Origin: an uncultured Lachnospiraceae bacterium
Lineage (GTDB): Bacteria; Bacillota; Clostridia; Lachnospirales; Lachnospiraceae
Reading direction: 5' to 3'
Length of the DNA: 6,415 bases
Assembly: GCA_910587935.1 (NCBI GenBank)
Contig: CAJUNP010000033.1
Location: forward strand, 24,224-30,638
Position numbers and translations under genes: made by a program. The notes below the pieces were generated by a model that was not told the DNA's origin, did no database searches, and was given only the letters and a program-made list of their open reading frames with translations. Shown here in pieces: positions 1-6,197 of this stretch (the stretch's first letter is position 1; each line of letters opens with the position of its first letter).

Positions 1-1941
1 GTTCCTCCTCCGAGGACTCTTCCGGCTGCGTCGTATACGGTTGGTAATCTCCAACTGTCTTTCTTCCAGTTCCTTCATTTCATCTTCACTTAACGCTTCC
101 GTCATGTAAATTCCAAGATAAGGAAGCACTTCCGTAAGTATATCTCTCGTCAGTTCCGTAGCATATCGTACATTATCCTGTTTTTCGTCATTAACCCGGT
201 CTACCACCACATAAATGGCAATCTGTGGATCATCTGCCGGCGCATATCCCAAAAAGGAAACCACATATTCGTTATTTTCCCTGGGAGCGGTCTCGGCAGT
301 TCCTGTCTTACCCCCAATGGCATATCCCGCAGGTCTTGCAGACTTTCCGGTTCCCTCCGTTACGACGCCGTTACAATAATCTATAATCCTGTCCGATGTG
401 GACTGCGAAACGGTCTGCCTGAGCACCCGCGGTTCGATATTCTTTATTGTCGCGCCGCTGGAGCTCGTTATTTTGCTAACCATGTGGGGTTCATAATAAT
501 ATCCCCCGTTAATTAAAGAACAAAAGCCGGCGATCACCTGAATCATGGTCGTATTAAAACCCTGTCCGAAACTGCTGGTTGCAAGCTCCGTAACTCCCAG
601 TCCATCCACCGTGTACACAACCTCCGCCGTCCTGGCCTCACCTGCCAGATCGATATTGGTCTTTAATCCGAAATTAAAATTTTTCTGATACTCTGCAAAA
701 ATATCCTTGCCGATCGCCATTCCCATATACATCAGCGCGACGTTGCAGGATTGCTCCACCGCCTGCTTTACGTTTACGGCGCCGCATCCACCGTACCGGA
801 AATTATGACACTTAATAGGTTTGGGAAATCCCGGAACCTGAAGCGAGCCGTTACACTGGTAACCTTCATTACCTGTCAGTTTTCCGCTCTCAAGGCCGGT
901 CGCAACGGTAAACGGCTTTATTGTGGAACCCGGTTCATACGTATCGCTGATGCAGAAATTTCTCCAAAGCTGATTCAGATAATCATAGTATGTGCCGTCC
1001 TCTTCTTTTGCCCTGACTTCTTCTTCGCTCAGATAAGCGCTGACATCTCTTGGATTATTTAAATCAAAATCCGGAAAACCGGCCATGGCAAGAACATTCC
1101 CGCTGTCTACTTCCATAATAATGCAGCCCAGATTATTAGCTCCGTTGCCTTCCCTTGCCACATTTTTATGTTCTTCATTAAATTCATGAAAATATTTTTC
1201 CACGATACTCTGTATATTTGCGTTAATGGTGCTTACAATACTGTATCCGTCAACAGCCGGTTTTGTGGTCCTCTCCAGCGCGGAGTCTTCGTTCATGTAA
1301 CCATATTCTCTGCCCGGCGTACCGTTTAGTATGTCGTTATAGTATTCTTCCAGTCCGAATTTACCCTGAAGATCTGTCGTTGTAAAACCGATCACGTCAC
1401 AGGCAAGGCTGCCGTTGGGATATGTACGGGTATACTCTTCCTCAAACCAGATTCCCATAATATTCGGATAATTTTCCGTATCGTTTTTCATTTCCAGAAA
1501 CGGAGCGATCTGTTCGTAAGTCAGCGCCTTTAAAGGCACATAATAAGCGGATGTACTGTGCTCTTTTACAAACCCGCGTATCTCATTCATATTCAGTTCA
1601 AAACACGCCTCCAAGGCTTTCATGGTCGGTTCAAAATAATCTTCCTTGCTCATGATAACCTTAGAATCAATCACCAGATTATAAATCTTTTTACTGACCG
1701 CCAGCGGTGTTCCGGTATTATCCAGAATATCTCCCCGCCTGGCCGGCAGTGTCTTACTGGAATATTCCTGCTGTTCCAGAATCTGTTTTTTATAGCTTTC
1801 TTCATTTTCGCTGCTGATACGAATCAACTGAATACTTAATCCGGCAAACGCCAGCAGTAAGATTCCAAACAATACGACAAGCTTTTTCTGCATTCGGATT
1901 GTAAACTTTTTTTCTTTTCTCCTGATGTCTCCTCTTTTCAA
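1..1941 (-). CDS. Class B penicillin-binding protein, FtsI/PBP2B/SpoVD type (3' end outside window)
   Basis: This is a transpeptidase that cross-links peptidoglycan on the outer face of the membrane, for septation (FtsI/PBP2B) or the spore cortex (SpoVD). The 647 codons visible here do not decide between these roles. Seen in the sequence: a basic N-terminus, one membrane segment at about residues 21-40, the class B dimerisation motif ARRGDILD at 67-74, and a complete catalytic domain with STIK at 339-342 (nucleophile Ser339), SCN at 398-400 and KTG at 545-547. I chose the TTG at 1941 as start because an AGGTG ribosome binding site lies 5 bases before it and 13 bases separate it from the ftsL stop. 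The first ATG (1893) has no good binding site and would drop the basic lead. The gene is the fourth of the mraZ operon. The frame stays open to position 1, but the last 13 codons look shifted (see findings). PASTA domains, if present, would lie outside the window. Confidence 0.93.
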   Translation of the reverse strand, partial: MKRGDIRRKEKKFTIRMQKKLVVLFGILLLAFAGLSIQLIRISSENEESYKKQILEQQEYSSKTLPARRGDILDNTGTPLAVSKKIYNLVIDSKVIMSKEDYFEPTMKALEACFELNMNEIRGFVKEHSTSAYYVPLKALTYEQIAPFLEMKNDTENYPNIMGIWFEEEYTRTYPNGSLACDVIGFTTTDLQGKFGLEEYYNDILNGTPGREYGYMNEDSALERTTKPAVDGYSIVSTINANIQSIVEKYFHEFNEEHKNVAREGNGANNLGCIIMEVDSGNVLAMAGFPDFDLNNPRDVSAYLSEEEVRAKEEDGTYYDYLNQLWRNFCISDTYEPGSTIKPFTVATGLESGKLTGNEGYQCNGSLQVPGFPKPIKCHNFRYGGCGAVNVKQAVEQSCNVALMYMGMAIGKDIFAEYQKNFNFGLKTNIDLAGEARTAEVVYTVDGLGVTELATSSFGQGFNTTMIQVIAGFCSLINGGYYYEPHMVSKITSSSGATIKNIEPRVLRQTVSQSTSDRIIDYCNGVVTEGTGKSARPAGYAIGGKTGTAETAPRENNEYVVSFLGYAPADDPQIAIYVVVDRVNDEKQDNVRYATELTRDILTEVLPYLGIYMTEALSEDEMKELEERQLEITNRIRRSRKSPRRRN

Positions 1942-1954
1942 TACAACACCTGCT

Positions 1955-2491
1955 TTACTCCGGAATGTCGGCAAACTGTTTTACGTAATCGCTTCCCTCA
2001 TTCGTATAAGATATAATCTGTCCTTCAGAAGCATAGGTCATACCCAGTTCTCCGATCGCAATCCGTTTAATTTCTTCCAGATCAATATTACTGGTAATTC
2101 TGCTGTATTCTTCATCGTTTGACAGCTTTAAGTCATTCAGCTTACTTTCCAGTCTGGAAATTTGTTCCACATTATTTGTAATTTGTGACTGTAATTGAAT
2201 ATAATTTATTAAGACCATACTGGTTATAAACATAGCCGCCGCCAGAAATAAAACATAACCCAGGTTCATATAGACAGCTTTATCCCTGTTTTTCCGCGTT
2301 GCAACGCTCAAACGTTTTTTGGGTTTTTCTTCAATTGCCTTCTGTACGTTAAGCTTTCTTGCCGTATTATCGTAAACATACGGCTGCGAACCTCTTTTAT
2401 ATCCACTATTCCTGCCTGCTTTTGTTCTGTTTCTGTTGGTTCTGTTTGTATTTCTGTTTATTCTTACCGTATTACCCCTTACTTCTGCCAT
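1955..2491 (-). CDS. ftsL: FtsL/DivIC-like cell division protein
   Basis: This is a small bitopic septum protein that would act with DivIC/FtsB and DivIB/FtsQ to recruit and activate FtsW and the class B PBP at midcell. The sequence shows 178 residues: a long cytoplasmic tail of about 73 residues that is rich in Arg, Asn, Thr and Lys, one membrane segment at about 76-97, a predicted coiled coil at about 98-130 (SQITNNVEQISRLESKLNDL), and a short extracytoplasmic end containing IDLEEIKRIAIGELGM, a pattern typical of the FtsL/DivIC family. The family is poorly conserved, so the call rests on architecture and on its position between rsmH and a class B PBP, the standard ftsL place. The ATG start follows a weak AGAAG-type binding site and lies 14 bases after the rsmH stop. 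The N-terminal tail seems longer than in Bacillus or E. coli FtsL. Confidence 0.85.
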   Translation of the reverse strand: MAEVRGNTVRINRNTNRTNRNRTKAGRNSGYKRGSQPYVYDNTARKLNVQKAIEEKPKKRLSVATRKNRDKAVYMNLGYVLFLAAAMFITSMVLINYIQLQSQITNNVEQISRLESKLNDLKLSNDEEYSRITSNIDLEEIKRIAIGELGMTYASEGQIISYTNEGSDYVKQFADIPE

Positions 2492-2505
2492 ATTTTTTCT
2501 TCTTT

Positions 2506-3456
2506 CTACTCAATTAAATGAGAAATCTTTTCAAAAACCCTTAATTTAGCGCTCTTCGATCTAGTATTCTCCTCCAGTTCCTTATCCCCGGGAAGGATCG
2601 GTTTCTTTGTAATCACTTTTCCTTCCGGTTTTCTTCCACACATGCAGACCGGAAAATCCGGCGGGCATATGCATGGATTTTCTGCGGCGCGGAACGCGCT
2701 CTTGACAATTCTGTCCTCTAATGAATGAAACGTTATGATACAAAGTCTTCCGGACGGATTCAGCAAAGATATCATATCTTCCAGCGAATCCTTTAAAACC
2801 TCCAGTTCCTTATTACATTCAATACGAATTGCCTGAAACGTCCTTTTAGAAGGATGTCCGCCTGTCGCACGTACTTTGGCGGGTATCGCCGCCTTTATAA
2901 TCTCACTCAGTTCTTCCGTTGTCTGAATCGCCCGCTTGTTTCTTGCCTGTACAATATGTTTTGCGATATTCTTTGCAAACCTGTCCTCTCCATAGTCCCT
3001 TATAATACGAAACAACTCCATTTCCGGATACTCATTCACGATTTCCTCGGCAGTAAGACTTTGCCTTAAATCCATACGCATATCCAATCTGGCGTTTTGG
3101 TTATAGGAAAATCCTCTCTCCGCATGATCCAGCTGATAAGATGAAACACCCAGATCCAAAACAATACCGTCCACGTGTGTAACGCCTTTTTCCGCCAACG
3201 CGGATTTTGCATTGTAAAAGTTAGTCCGCATGATGGTTACACGATCCTGAAATTCCTGCAGTCTTGCGGTTGCCGCCGCAATTGCCGCATCATCCTGATC
3301 AATTCCATAAAACCGGCCGTTCCGGTTCAAACGACTGCAGACCTGCCATGCATGTCCGCCTCCGCCAAGAGTGCCGTCCAGGTAGACGCCGTCGGGTTTG
3401 ATATGCAACTGTTCTATGGTCTCCTGCAGGAGAACAGAATAATGTGAAAATTCCAT
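2506..3456 (-). CDS. rsmH: 16S rRNA (cytosine-1402-N4)-methyltransferase RsmH (MraW)
   Basis: This cytoplasmic SAM-dependent enzyme methylates N4 of C1402 in 16S rRNA, in the decoding centre of the ribosomal P site. The protein has 316 residues, the usual length. Seen in the sequence: the SAM-binding loop DGTLGGGGH at 27-35; the block VLDLGVSSYQLDHAERGFSY followed by LDMRMD; the HPSKRTFQAIRIECNKEL block; TFHSLEDRIVK; and the C-terminal NTRSKSAKLRVFE signature. A four-cysteine segment, CICPPDFPVCMC, lies in the C-terminal part as in other Firmicute RsmH proteins; a metal role is only a guess. The ATG start has a GAGGAG binding site 6-7 bases upstream. It follows mraZ after 19 bases and precedes ftsL by 14, so it is co-transcribed. 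No key motif is missing. Confidence 0.97.
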   Translation of the reverse strand: MEFSHYSVLLQETIEQLHIKPDGVYLDGTLGGGGHAWQVCSRLNRNGRFYGIDQDDAAIAAATARLQEFQDRVTIMRTNFYNAKSALAEKGVTHVDGIVLDLGVSSYQLDHAERGFSYNQNARLDMRMDLRQSLTAEEIVNEYPEMELFRIIRDYGEDRFAKNIAKHIVQARNKRAIQTTEELSEIIKAAIPAKVRATGGHPSKRTFQAIRIECNKELEVLKDSLEDMISLLNPSGRLCIITFHSLEDRIVKSAFRAAENPCICPPDFPVCMCGRKPEGKVITKKPILPGDKELEENTRSKSAKLRVFEKISHLIE

Positions 3457-3475
3457 GAAAGCTCCTCGTATCGTT

Positions 3476-3907
3476 TTATATGCGTATGCCCCATTCCGCC
3501 ATCTTTTCTAAAGTATCTGCCACATCCTGGTCTGCGGATGCATCTTCCCAGCGGTCTTTACTCCAGATTTCTATTTTATCTGCCATGCCGATCAGTACAA
3601 CCTCTTTTTCCAGTCCGGCATAATCTCTTAAGTCTGTAGGTATCAGGATACGTCCCTGCTTGTCCACTTCCACATCGGCTGCGCCCGCCAGAAAGAATCT
3701 GGCTACCTGTCTGACGTCTTTACGGTTCATGGGCATTTCCTGCAGGGTTTCTTCAAAAGCTTTCCAACCGTTATTGTCGTACACAACCAGACAGCCGTCC
3801 GCTCCTTTTGTAACCACAAATTCATCTCCTAAAAGGTCTCTGAATTTTGAAGGAACGATCAACCTGCCTTTCGTGTCTATCGTATGATTGTATTTGCCTT
3901 TATACAT
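3476..3907 (-). CDS. mraZ: MraZ, transcriptional regulator of the dcw operon
   Basis: MraZ is a nucleoid-associated DNA-binding protein of the SpoVT/AbrB superfamily. It forms ring-shaped oligomers and, in the species studied, regulates its own dcw operon. The sequence shows two tandem MraZ half-domains: the first with KYNHTIDTKGRLIVPSKFR near the N-terminus and the second with VDKQGRILIPTDLRDYAGL about 70 residues later, each carrying the D-x-[KQ]-GR DNA-contact loop. I set the start at the ATG at 3907 (MYKGKYNH, 143 residues), because AGGTG at 3915-3919 sits 7 bases before it. An in-frame TTG at 3913 would be only 1 base from that site. It is the first gene of the operon, 19 bases before rsmH, and its promoter region holds four boxes of the MraZ-site type. 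Confidence 0.97.
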   Translation of the reverse strand: MYKGKYNHTIDTKGRLIVPSKFRDLLGDEFVVTKGADGCLVVYDNNGWKAFEETLQEMPMNRKDVRQVARFFLAGAADVEVDKQGRILIPTDLRDYAGLEKEVVLIGMADKIEIWSKDRWEDASADQDVADTLEKMAEWGIRI

Positions 3908-3914
3908 ATCCAAT

Positions 3915-3919
3915 CACCT
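3915..3919 (-). promoter_or_regulatory. mraZ ribosome binding site (AGGTG)
   Basis: AGGTG on the minus strand lies 7 bases before the ATG at 3907 and just 1 base before an upstream in-frame TTG at 3913. The spacing therefore decides for the ATG. The same AGGTG core precedes the TTG start of the PBP gene. Confidence 0.75.
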
Positions 3920-3956
3920 GCCTCAAAGCGGTCTGCCACAAAAGCGTATATGTTCC

Positions 3957-3985
3957 TTTATAATCTATCCACCATTTTACTCCAT
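3957..3985 (-). promoter_or_regulatory. Candidate mraZ operon promoter
   Basis: TATAAA at 3957-3962 resembles a -10 element and lies about 50 bases before the mraZ ATG. Seventeen bases upstream the hexamer is ATGGAG (3980-3985), a poor -35 match that overlaps MraZ box 3. A weak -35 would be compatible with a regulated promoter. An alternative lies upstream of the boxes, with TTGCTA and TAAAAT spaced by 17 bases in the AT-rich stretch near 4015-4045. I cannot choose firmly between them. Confidence 0.35.
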
Positions 3986-4008
3986 TAGGAACCACTTTTA
4001 ACCACTTT
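3972..4008 (-). promoter_or_regulatory. MraZ operator: four 7-base boxes at 10-base period
   Basis: Reading on the minus strand, AAAGTGG (4002-4008), AAAGTGG (3992-3998), CTAATGG (3982-3988) and AAAATGG (3972-3978) follow each other with exactly 3 bases between boxes. Known MraZ sites are short direct repeats at about one helical turn, described as AAAGTG[T/G] with 3-base spacers in mycoplasmas and TGGG-type repeats in enterobacteria. The position just upstream of mraZ and the match in both box sequence and period make this the likely autoregulatory operator. The outer two boxes upstream are perfect and the two nearer the gene are degenerate. Confidence 0.82.
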
Positions 4009-4074
4009 TATATAGATTTTATAATAAAATAAACTATTTAGCAAGCAAAATCCATAAAAAATTGCTTTTGGGGC

Positions 4075-4110
4075 AAAAAAATAAACGCTTTGCAAAACCT
4101 CTGCAAAGCG
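4075..4110 (-). terminator. Intrinsic terminator downstream of ychF
   Basis: On the minus strand CGCTTTGCA (4102-4110) pairs perfectly with TGCAAAGCG (4086-4094) across a 7-base loop, and is followed by TTTATTTTTTT (4075-4085). The 9-bp stem plus U tract is a textbook rho-independent terminator. It separates ychF from the mraZ operon, which must then use its own promoter. Confidence 0.9.
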
Positions 4111-4218
4111 CATATTTACGCGATTACTACATGTTGTGTTATCCTGTTTTCCTCCTACACAATGTAGGTTTCCCATATTTTTTCCTATGGGGAGCAAAGT
4201 GGAGGGAATTTGTATAAG
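4111..4218 (-). other. ychF 3' untranslated stretch with two tandem dyads
   Basis: Between the ychF stop and its terminator lie two short perfect inverted repeats: CCCATA/TATGGG with an 8-base loop (4172-4191) and CCTACA/TGTAGG with a 3-base loop (4154-4168). Neither is followed by a U run, so they are not clear terminators. They may fold in the 3' end of the mRNA. No gene is supported. Together with 3914-4110, this stretch of about 305 bases otherwise holds the terminator, an AT-rich segment and the MraZ operator. Confidence 0.4.
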
Positions 4219-5316
4219 TCAGACATTAAAACGGAACAAAATCACATCCCCATCCTGTACAACATACTCTTTTCCTTCCATGCGGACCATTCCTTTTTCT
4301 CTGGCTGCCGCAAGGGACTTCTGTTCCAATAAATCCCGGTAATTTACCACTTCCGCCTTAATAAAACCGCGTTCAAAATCCGTATGTATCTTCCCGGCAG
4401 CCTGGGGCGCCTTTGTCCCTACCTTTATCGTCCAGGCTCTTGTCTCGTCTTCTCCCGATGTCAGATAACTGATCAAACCCAGTAAATGATAGCTGGCCTT
4501 AATAAGCTTCTCAAGTCCCGATTCCTTAAGTCCCAGATCTTCCAGAAACATGGTCTTTTCGTCCTCGTCAAGCTCTGCAATTTCCTGCTCGATCTGCGCA
4601 CAGATCACAAAAACTTCGCTTCCTTCCTCCTGCGCAAATTCCCTGACCCGGCGTACCTTGTCATTGGACGCCCCGTCATCCGCCAGATCCTCTTCCGCCA
4701 CGTTAGCTGCAAAAATCACGGGTTTATATGTCAAAAGATTATAGGAAGCCAAAAGCGCCTGTTCCTCTTCATCCTCCGTCTCAAAGCTTTTTGCGAGCTT
4801 TCCTGCTTCCAGATGCTCCCGTATACGTTCCAGAAGTTCCAGTTCCCTTGCAAGAGCCTTGTCCATTCTCGCGCCTTTGGAAGTCTTGGCAATTCTTCTT
4901 TCCAGGATTTCAAGATCGGAAAAGATCAATTCCAGATTTATCGTCTCAATGTCACGCAACGGGTTCACACTGCCGTCCACATGCACCACGTTGCTGTCCT
5001 CAAAACAGCGAACCACGTGCACAATCGCATCGACCTCCCGAATATTGCTTAAAAACTGGTTGCCAAGTCCCTCTCCCTTGGAGGCTCCCTTCACCAGTCC
5101 CGCAATATCTACGAATTCAATCACGGCGGGCGTCACTTTTTTGGACTGATATAAGTCGCCTAACAGCTTCAGCCGTTCATCCGGCACCGCTACAATTCCG
5201 ATATTGGGATCGATCGTACAAAAAGGATAATTGGCCGACTCGGCTCCCGCTTTGGTAAGAGAGTTGAAAAGTGTACTTTTTCCTACGTTCGGCAATCCTA
5301 CAATTCCTAGTTTCAT
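4219..5316 (-). CDS. ychF: Ribosome-associated ATPase YchF (OLA1/Obg-like)
   Basis: YchF is a TRAFAC-class P-loop protein that binds ribosomes and, unlike its Obg relatives, prefers ATP; it is linked to translation control and stress responses. The 365 residues match the usual length. Seen in the sequence: G1/P-loop GLPNVGKS at 7-14; the switch region NYPFCTIDPN at 29-38; G3 DIAG at 70-73, followed by LVKGASKGEGLGN; His112 in the conserved VVRCFEDSNVVHV stretch, the position of the proposed catalytic histidine; and NVAE at 205-208 in place of the GTPase NKxD, the basis of ATP preference. A helical insert lies at about 135-190 and a TGS domain at about 281-364. The ATG start has AGGAG 11 bases upstream. 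It appears monocistronic, ended by the terminator at 4075-4110, although readthrough from the toxin gene upstream cannot be excluded. Confidence 0.98.
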   Translation of the reverse strand: MKLGIVGLPNVGKSTLFNSLTKAGAESANYPFCTIDPNIGIVAVPDERLKLLGDLYQSKKVTPAVIEFVDIAGLVKGASKGEGLGNQFLSNIREVDAIVHVVRCFEDSNVVHVDGSVNPLRDIETINLELIFSDLEILERRIAKTSKGARMDKALARELELLERIREHLEAGKLAKSFETEDEEEQALLASYNLLTYKPVIFAANVAEEDLADDGASNDKVRRVREFAQEEGSEVFVICAQIEQEIAELDEDEKTMFLEDLGLKESGLEKLIKASYHLLGLISYLTSGEDETRAWTIKVGTKAPQAAGKIHTDFERGFIKAEVVNYRDLLEQKSLAAAREKGMVRMEGKEYVVQDGDVILFRFNV

Positions 5317-5342
5317 TTTATCTTAATCTCCTTTGGTTTTTC

Positions 5343-5371
5343 TTATATTTTATAGGGTTTTCGCCTTTCAA
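5343..5371 (-). promoter_or_regulatory. Candidate ychF promoter
   Basis: TTGAAA (5366-5371) and ATATAA (5343-5348) are separated by 17 bases and lie about 27 bases before the ychF ATG, giving a leader of roughly 20 bases. The -35 is a good sigma-A match and the -10 is fair, in an AT-rich stretch where chance matches are common. Confidence 0.5.
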
Positions 5372-5392
5372 GGTTTTGGTTACGTACCAATC

Positions 5393-5438
5393 TGAACCAT
5401 TCAAAATTTCAAAATAGTTTTTGAACCATGCTTGCATG
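5393..5438. repeat. Clustered short repeats upstream of ychF
   Basis: TGAACCAT occurs twice in direct orientation (5393-5400 and 5422-5429). Between and around the copies are two perfect dyads: TTCAAAA/TTTTGAA with a 4-base loop (5408-5425) and CATGC/GCATG with a 2-base loop (5427-5438). This may be a protein-binding site upstream of the ychF promoter or a chance cluster in AT-rich DNA. No terminator for the toxin gene is evident here. Confidence 0.4.
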
Positions 5439-5451
5439 AGCGAAAATATCT
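5426..5451 (-). repeat. Short motif copy downstream of the toxin gene
   Basis: On the minus strand this reads AGATATTTTCGC, then a short dyad, then GCAAGCATGG. It resembles the segment upstream of the antitoxin gene at 6158-6198 in the same orientation, which has AGATATTTTTGC and GCAAGCAAAATGG with about 15 extra bases inside. The pair brackets the toxin-antitoxin module. The resemblance is short and may be chance, a second operator-like site, or the trace of an insertion or duplication. Confidence 0.35.
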
Positions 5452-5499
5452 ATTAGAATTACTACTGTGAACTCCGGCAGATCACACTCGATCAGAAAA

Positions 5500-5826
5500 T
5501 TATAAAACCGTTTCGCTTAACTGCCTGCGTACATCCCTGCCGCCAAACATAATTCGAATAATATTTACTGTATTCTGCGATTCTTCCGGCAGATAGAATA
5601 TCAGATAATTATCTACGGGCAAAAAGCGGATTCCCTGACTATGCCACGGTTCTTCTCCATAAAGTTGATGACGCATGGGCATTTCTCCAAGAGAACGAAT
5701 CGTTTTCATAATCCGCTGAGTTTGCCCGGTTGCAGTTTCCGGCGCAAGCAGCTCTAATGCTACATATTCATAAATATCATGCAAGTCTTGCCTTGCCTGT
5801 GCTGTATATACAATTTCCCAGCTCAT
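5500..5826 (-). CDS. RelE/ParE-family type II toxin
   Basis: A small toxin of 108 residues in the RelE/ParE fold. Family members either cut mRNA on the ribosome (RelE, YafQ) or poison gyrase (ParE); the sequence alone does not settle which. Seen here: an N-terminal segment VYTAQARQDLHDIYEYVALEL, typical of the family's helical hairpin; a core strand region GIRFLPVDNYLIFYLP at 65-80; and a closing block VNIIRIMFGGRDVRRQL at 87-103, which is a common C-terminal pattern of this group. The ATG start overlaps the antitoxin stop by 4 bases (ATGA), with AGGAG 12 bases upstream inside the antitoxin gene, so translation is probably coupled. The gene is full length with no visible damage. It is expected to be neutralised by the adjacent antitoxin. 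Confidence 0.92.
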   Translation of the reverse strand: MSWEIVYTAQARQDLHDIYEYVALELLAPETATGQTQRIMKTIRSLGEMPMRHQLYGEEPWHSQGIRFLPVDNYLIFYLPEESQNTVNIIRIMFGGRDVRRQLSETVL

Positions 5827-6128
5827 ACGCCGAAATCTCTCCTCATTTCCGCTTCAATGGTATCTGCCGAATAAACTCTGCCCGCTTTAATATCAGCCAT
5901 GCCTTTTTCCATTTCCGCATCAAACTCTTCTCTGGTAAGAGAGCCGCAATTCAGCCGTGCTGTCTGCGGCAGCTTCATTTCAAACGGAATACCTCTCTGC
6001 AACACCACCTGTCTTAAAAACATACTCACCGCATTGGACATTGGGATTCCCAAACGTTCAAGCACCTGTTCCGCCTGCTCTTTGATTTCAGGTTCCACTC
6101 GTGCAAATACATTTGATGTTCGTGCCAT
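5823..6128 (-). CDS. RelB/DinJ-family antitoxin
   Basis: This is the antitoxin of the pair. It should bind and silence the downstream toxin and repress its own promoter. The 101 residues start MARTSNVFARVEPEIKEQAE, a ribbon-helix-helix beginning, and continue with LGIPMSNAVSMFLRQVVLQRGIPFEM, the RelB/DinJ signature. The acidic C-terminal half (about 66-100, REEFDAEMEKGMADIKAG) is likely the flexible toxin-binding part. I chose the ATG at 6128 because AAGGAGG lies 8 bases before it. A TTG at 6179 would add 17 residues, but it sits inside the promoter and operator dyad. The stop overlaps the toxin start by 4 bases. The module lies between ychF and a decayed-looking tract, a common place for a mobile or recently gained cassette. 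Confidence 0.93.
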   Translation of the reverse strand: MARTSNVFARVEPEIKEQAEQVLERLGIPMSNAVSMFLRQVVLQRGIPFEMKLPQTARLNCGSLTREEFDAEMEKGMADIKAGRVYSADTIEAEMRRDFGV

Positions 6129-6136
6129 AACAATCG

Positions 6137-6143
6137 CCTCCTT
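6137..6143 (-). promoter_or_regulatory. Antitoxin ribosome binding site (AAGGAGG)
   Basis: A near-perfect Shine-Dalgarno sequence lies 8 bases before the ATG at 6128. It fixes the antitoxin start and suggests that the antitoxin is translated more strongly than the toxin. Confidence 0.85.
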
Positions 6144-6150
6144 TATCTTT

Positions 6151-6179
6151 AGTATATCCATTTTGCTTGCGAAATGCAA
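6151..6179 (-). promoter_or_regulatory. Toxin-antitoxin promoter
   Basis: TTGCAT (6174-6179) and TATACT (6151-6156) are separated by exactly 17 bases, a strong sigma-A pattern. The start site would fall near 6144-6146, so the leader is short and carries the ribosome binding site at its beginning. Confidence 0.75.
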
Positions 6180-6190
6180 GCGCTTCGCAA
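6165..6190. promoter_or_regulatory. Probable antitoxin operator (overlapping dyads)
   Basis: Two perfect inverted repeats overlap the -35 element: GCTTGC/GCAAGC with a 5-base spacer (6165-6181) and TTGCGAA/TTCGCAA with a 10-base spacer (6167-6190). Dyads over the promoter are the usual binding sites of RelB-type ribbon-helix-helix antitoxins, so repression by the antitoxin or toxin-antitoxin complex is expected. Binding itself is inferred. Confidence 0.6.
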
Positions 6191-6197
6191 AAATATC

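Noticed and set aside
751..1839. Plus-strand frames opposite the PBP gene
   Set aside because: They are shadows of a continuous minus-strand gene with STIK, SCN and KTG motifs in one frame.
3905..3913. TTG at 3913 as the mraZ start
   Set aside because: It is only 1 base from the AGGTG binding site. The ATG at 3907 has a 7-base spacing and gives the usual short MraZ N-terminus.
3985..4197. Minus-strand frame of 70 codons between ychF and mraZ
   Set aside because: It starts at TTG and runs through both small hairpins, the ychF terminator and the MraZ boxes, and its composition is not protein-like.
4486..5258. Long plus-strand open frames (188 and 176 codons) opposite ychF
   Set aside because: They are antisense shadows of a gene with complete family motifs. 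Their products are rich in Cys, Phe, Pro and Ser in a way typical of reversed coding sequence, and no ribosome binding site supports them.
5409..5513. Minus-strand frame downstream of the toxin containing LPEFTVVILIDIFAHASM
   Set aside because: It looks mildly protein-like, but it has no start with a ribosome binding site, begins inside the toxin gene and ends after about 34 codons. I treat it as chance or, at most, a remnant linked to the motif pair around the module.
6126..6179. TTG at 6179 as the antitoxin start, adding 17 residues
   Set aside because: It lies within the -35 element and operator dyad, upstream of the inferred transcript start, while the ATG at 6128 has a perfect AAGGAGG.
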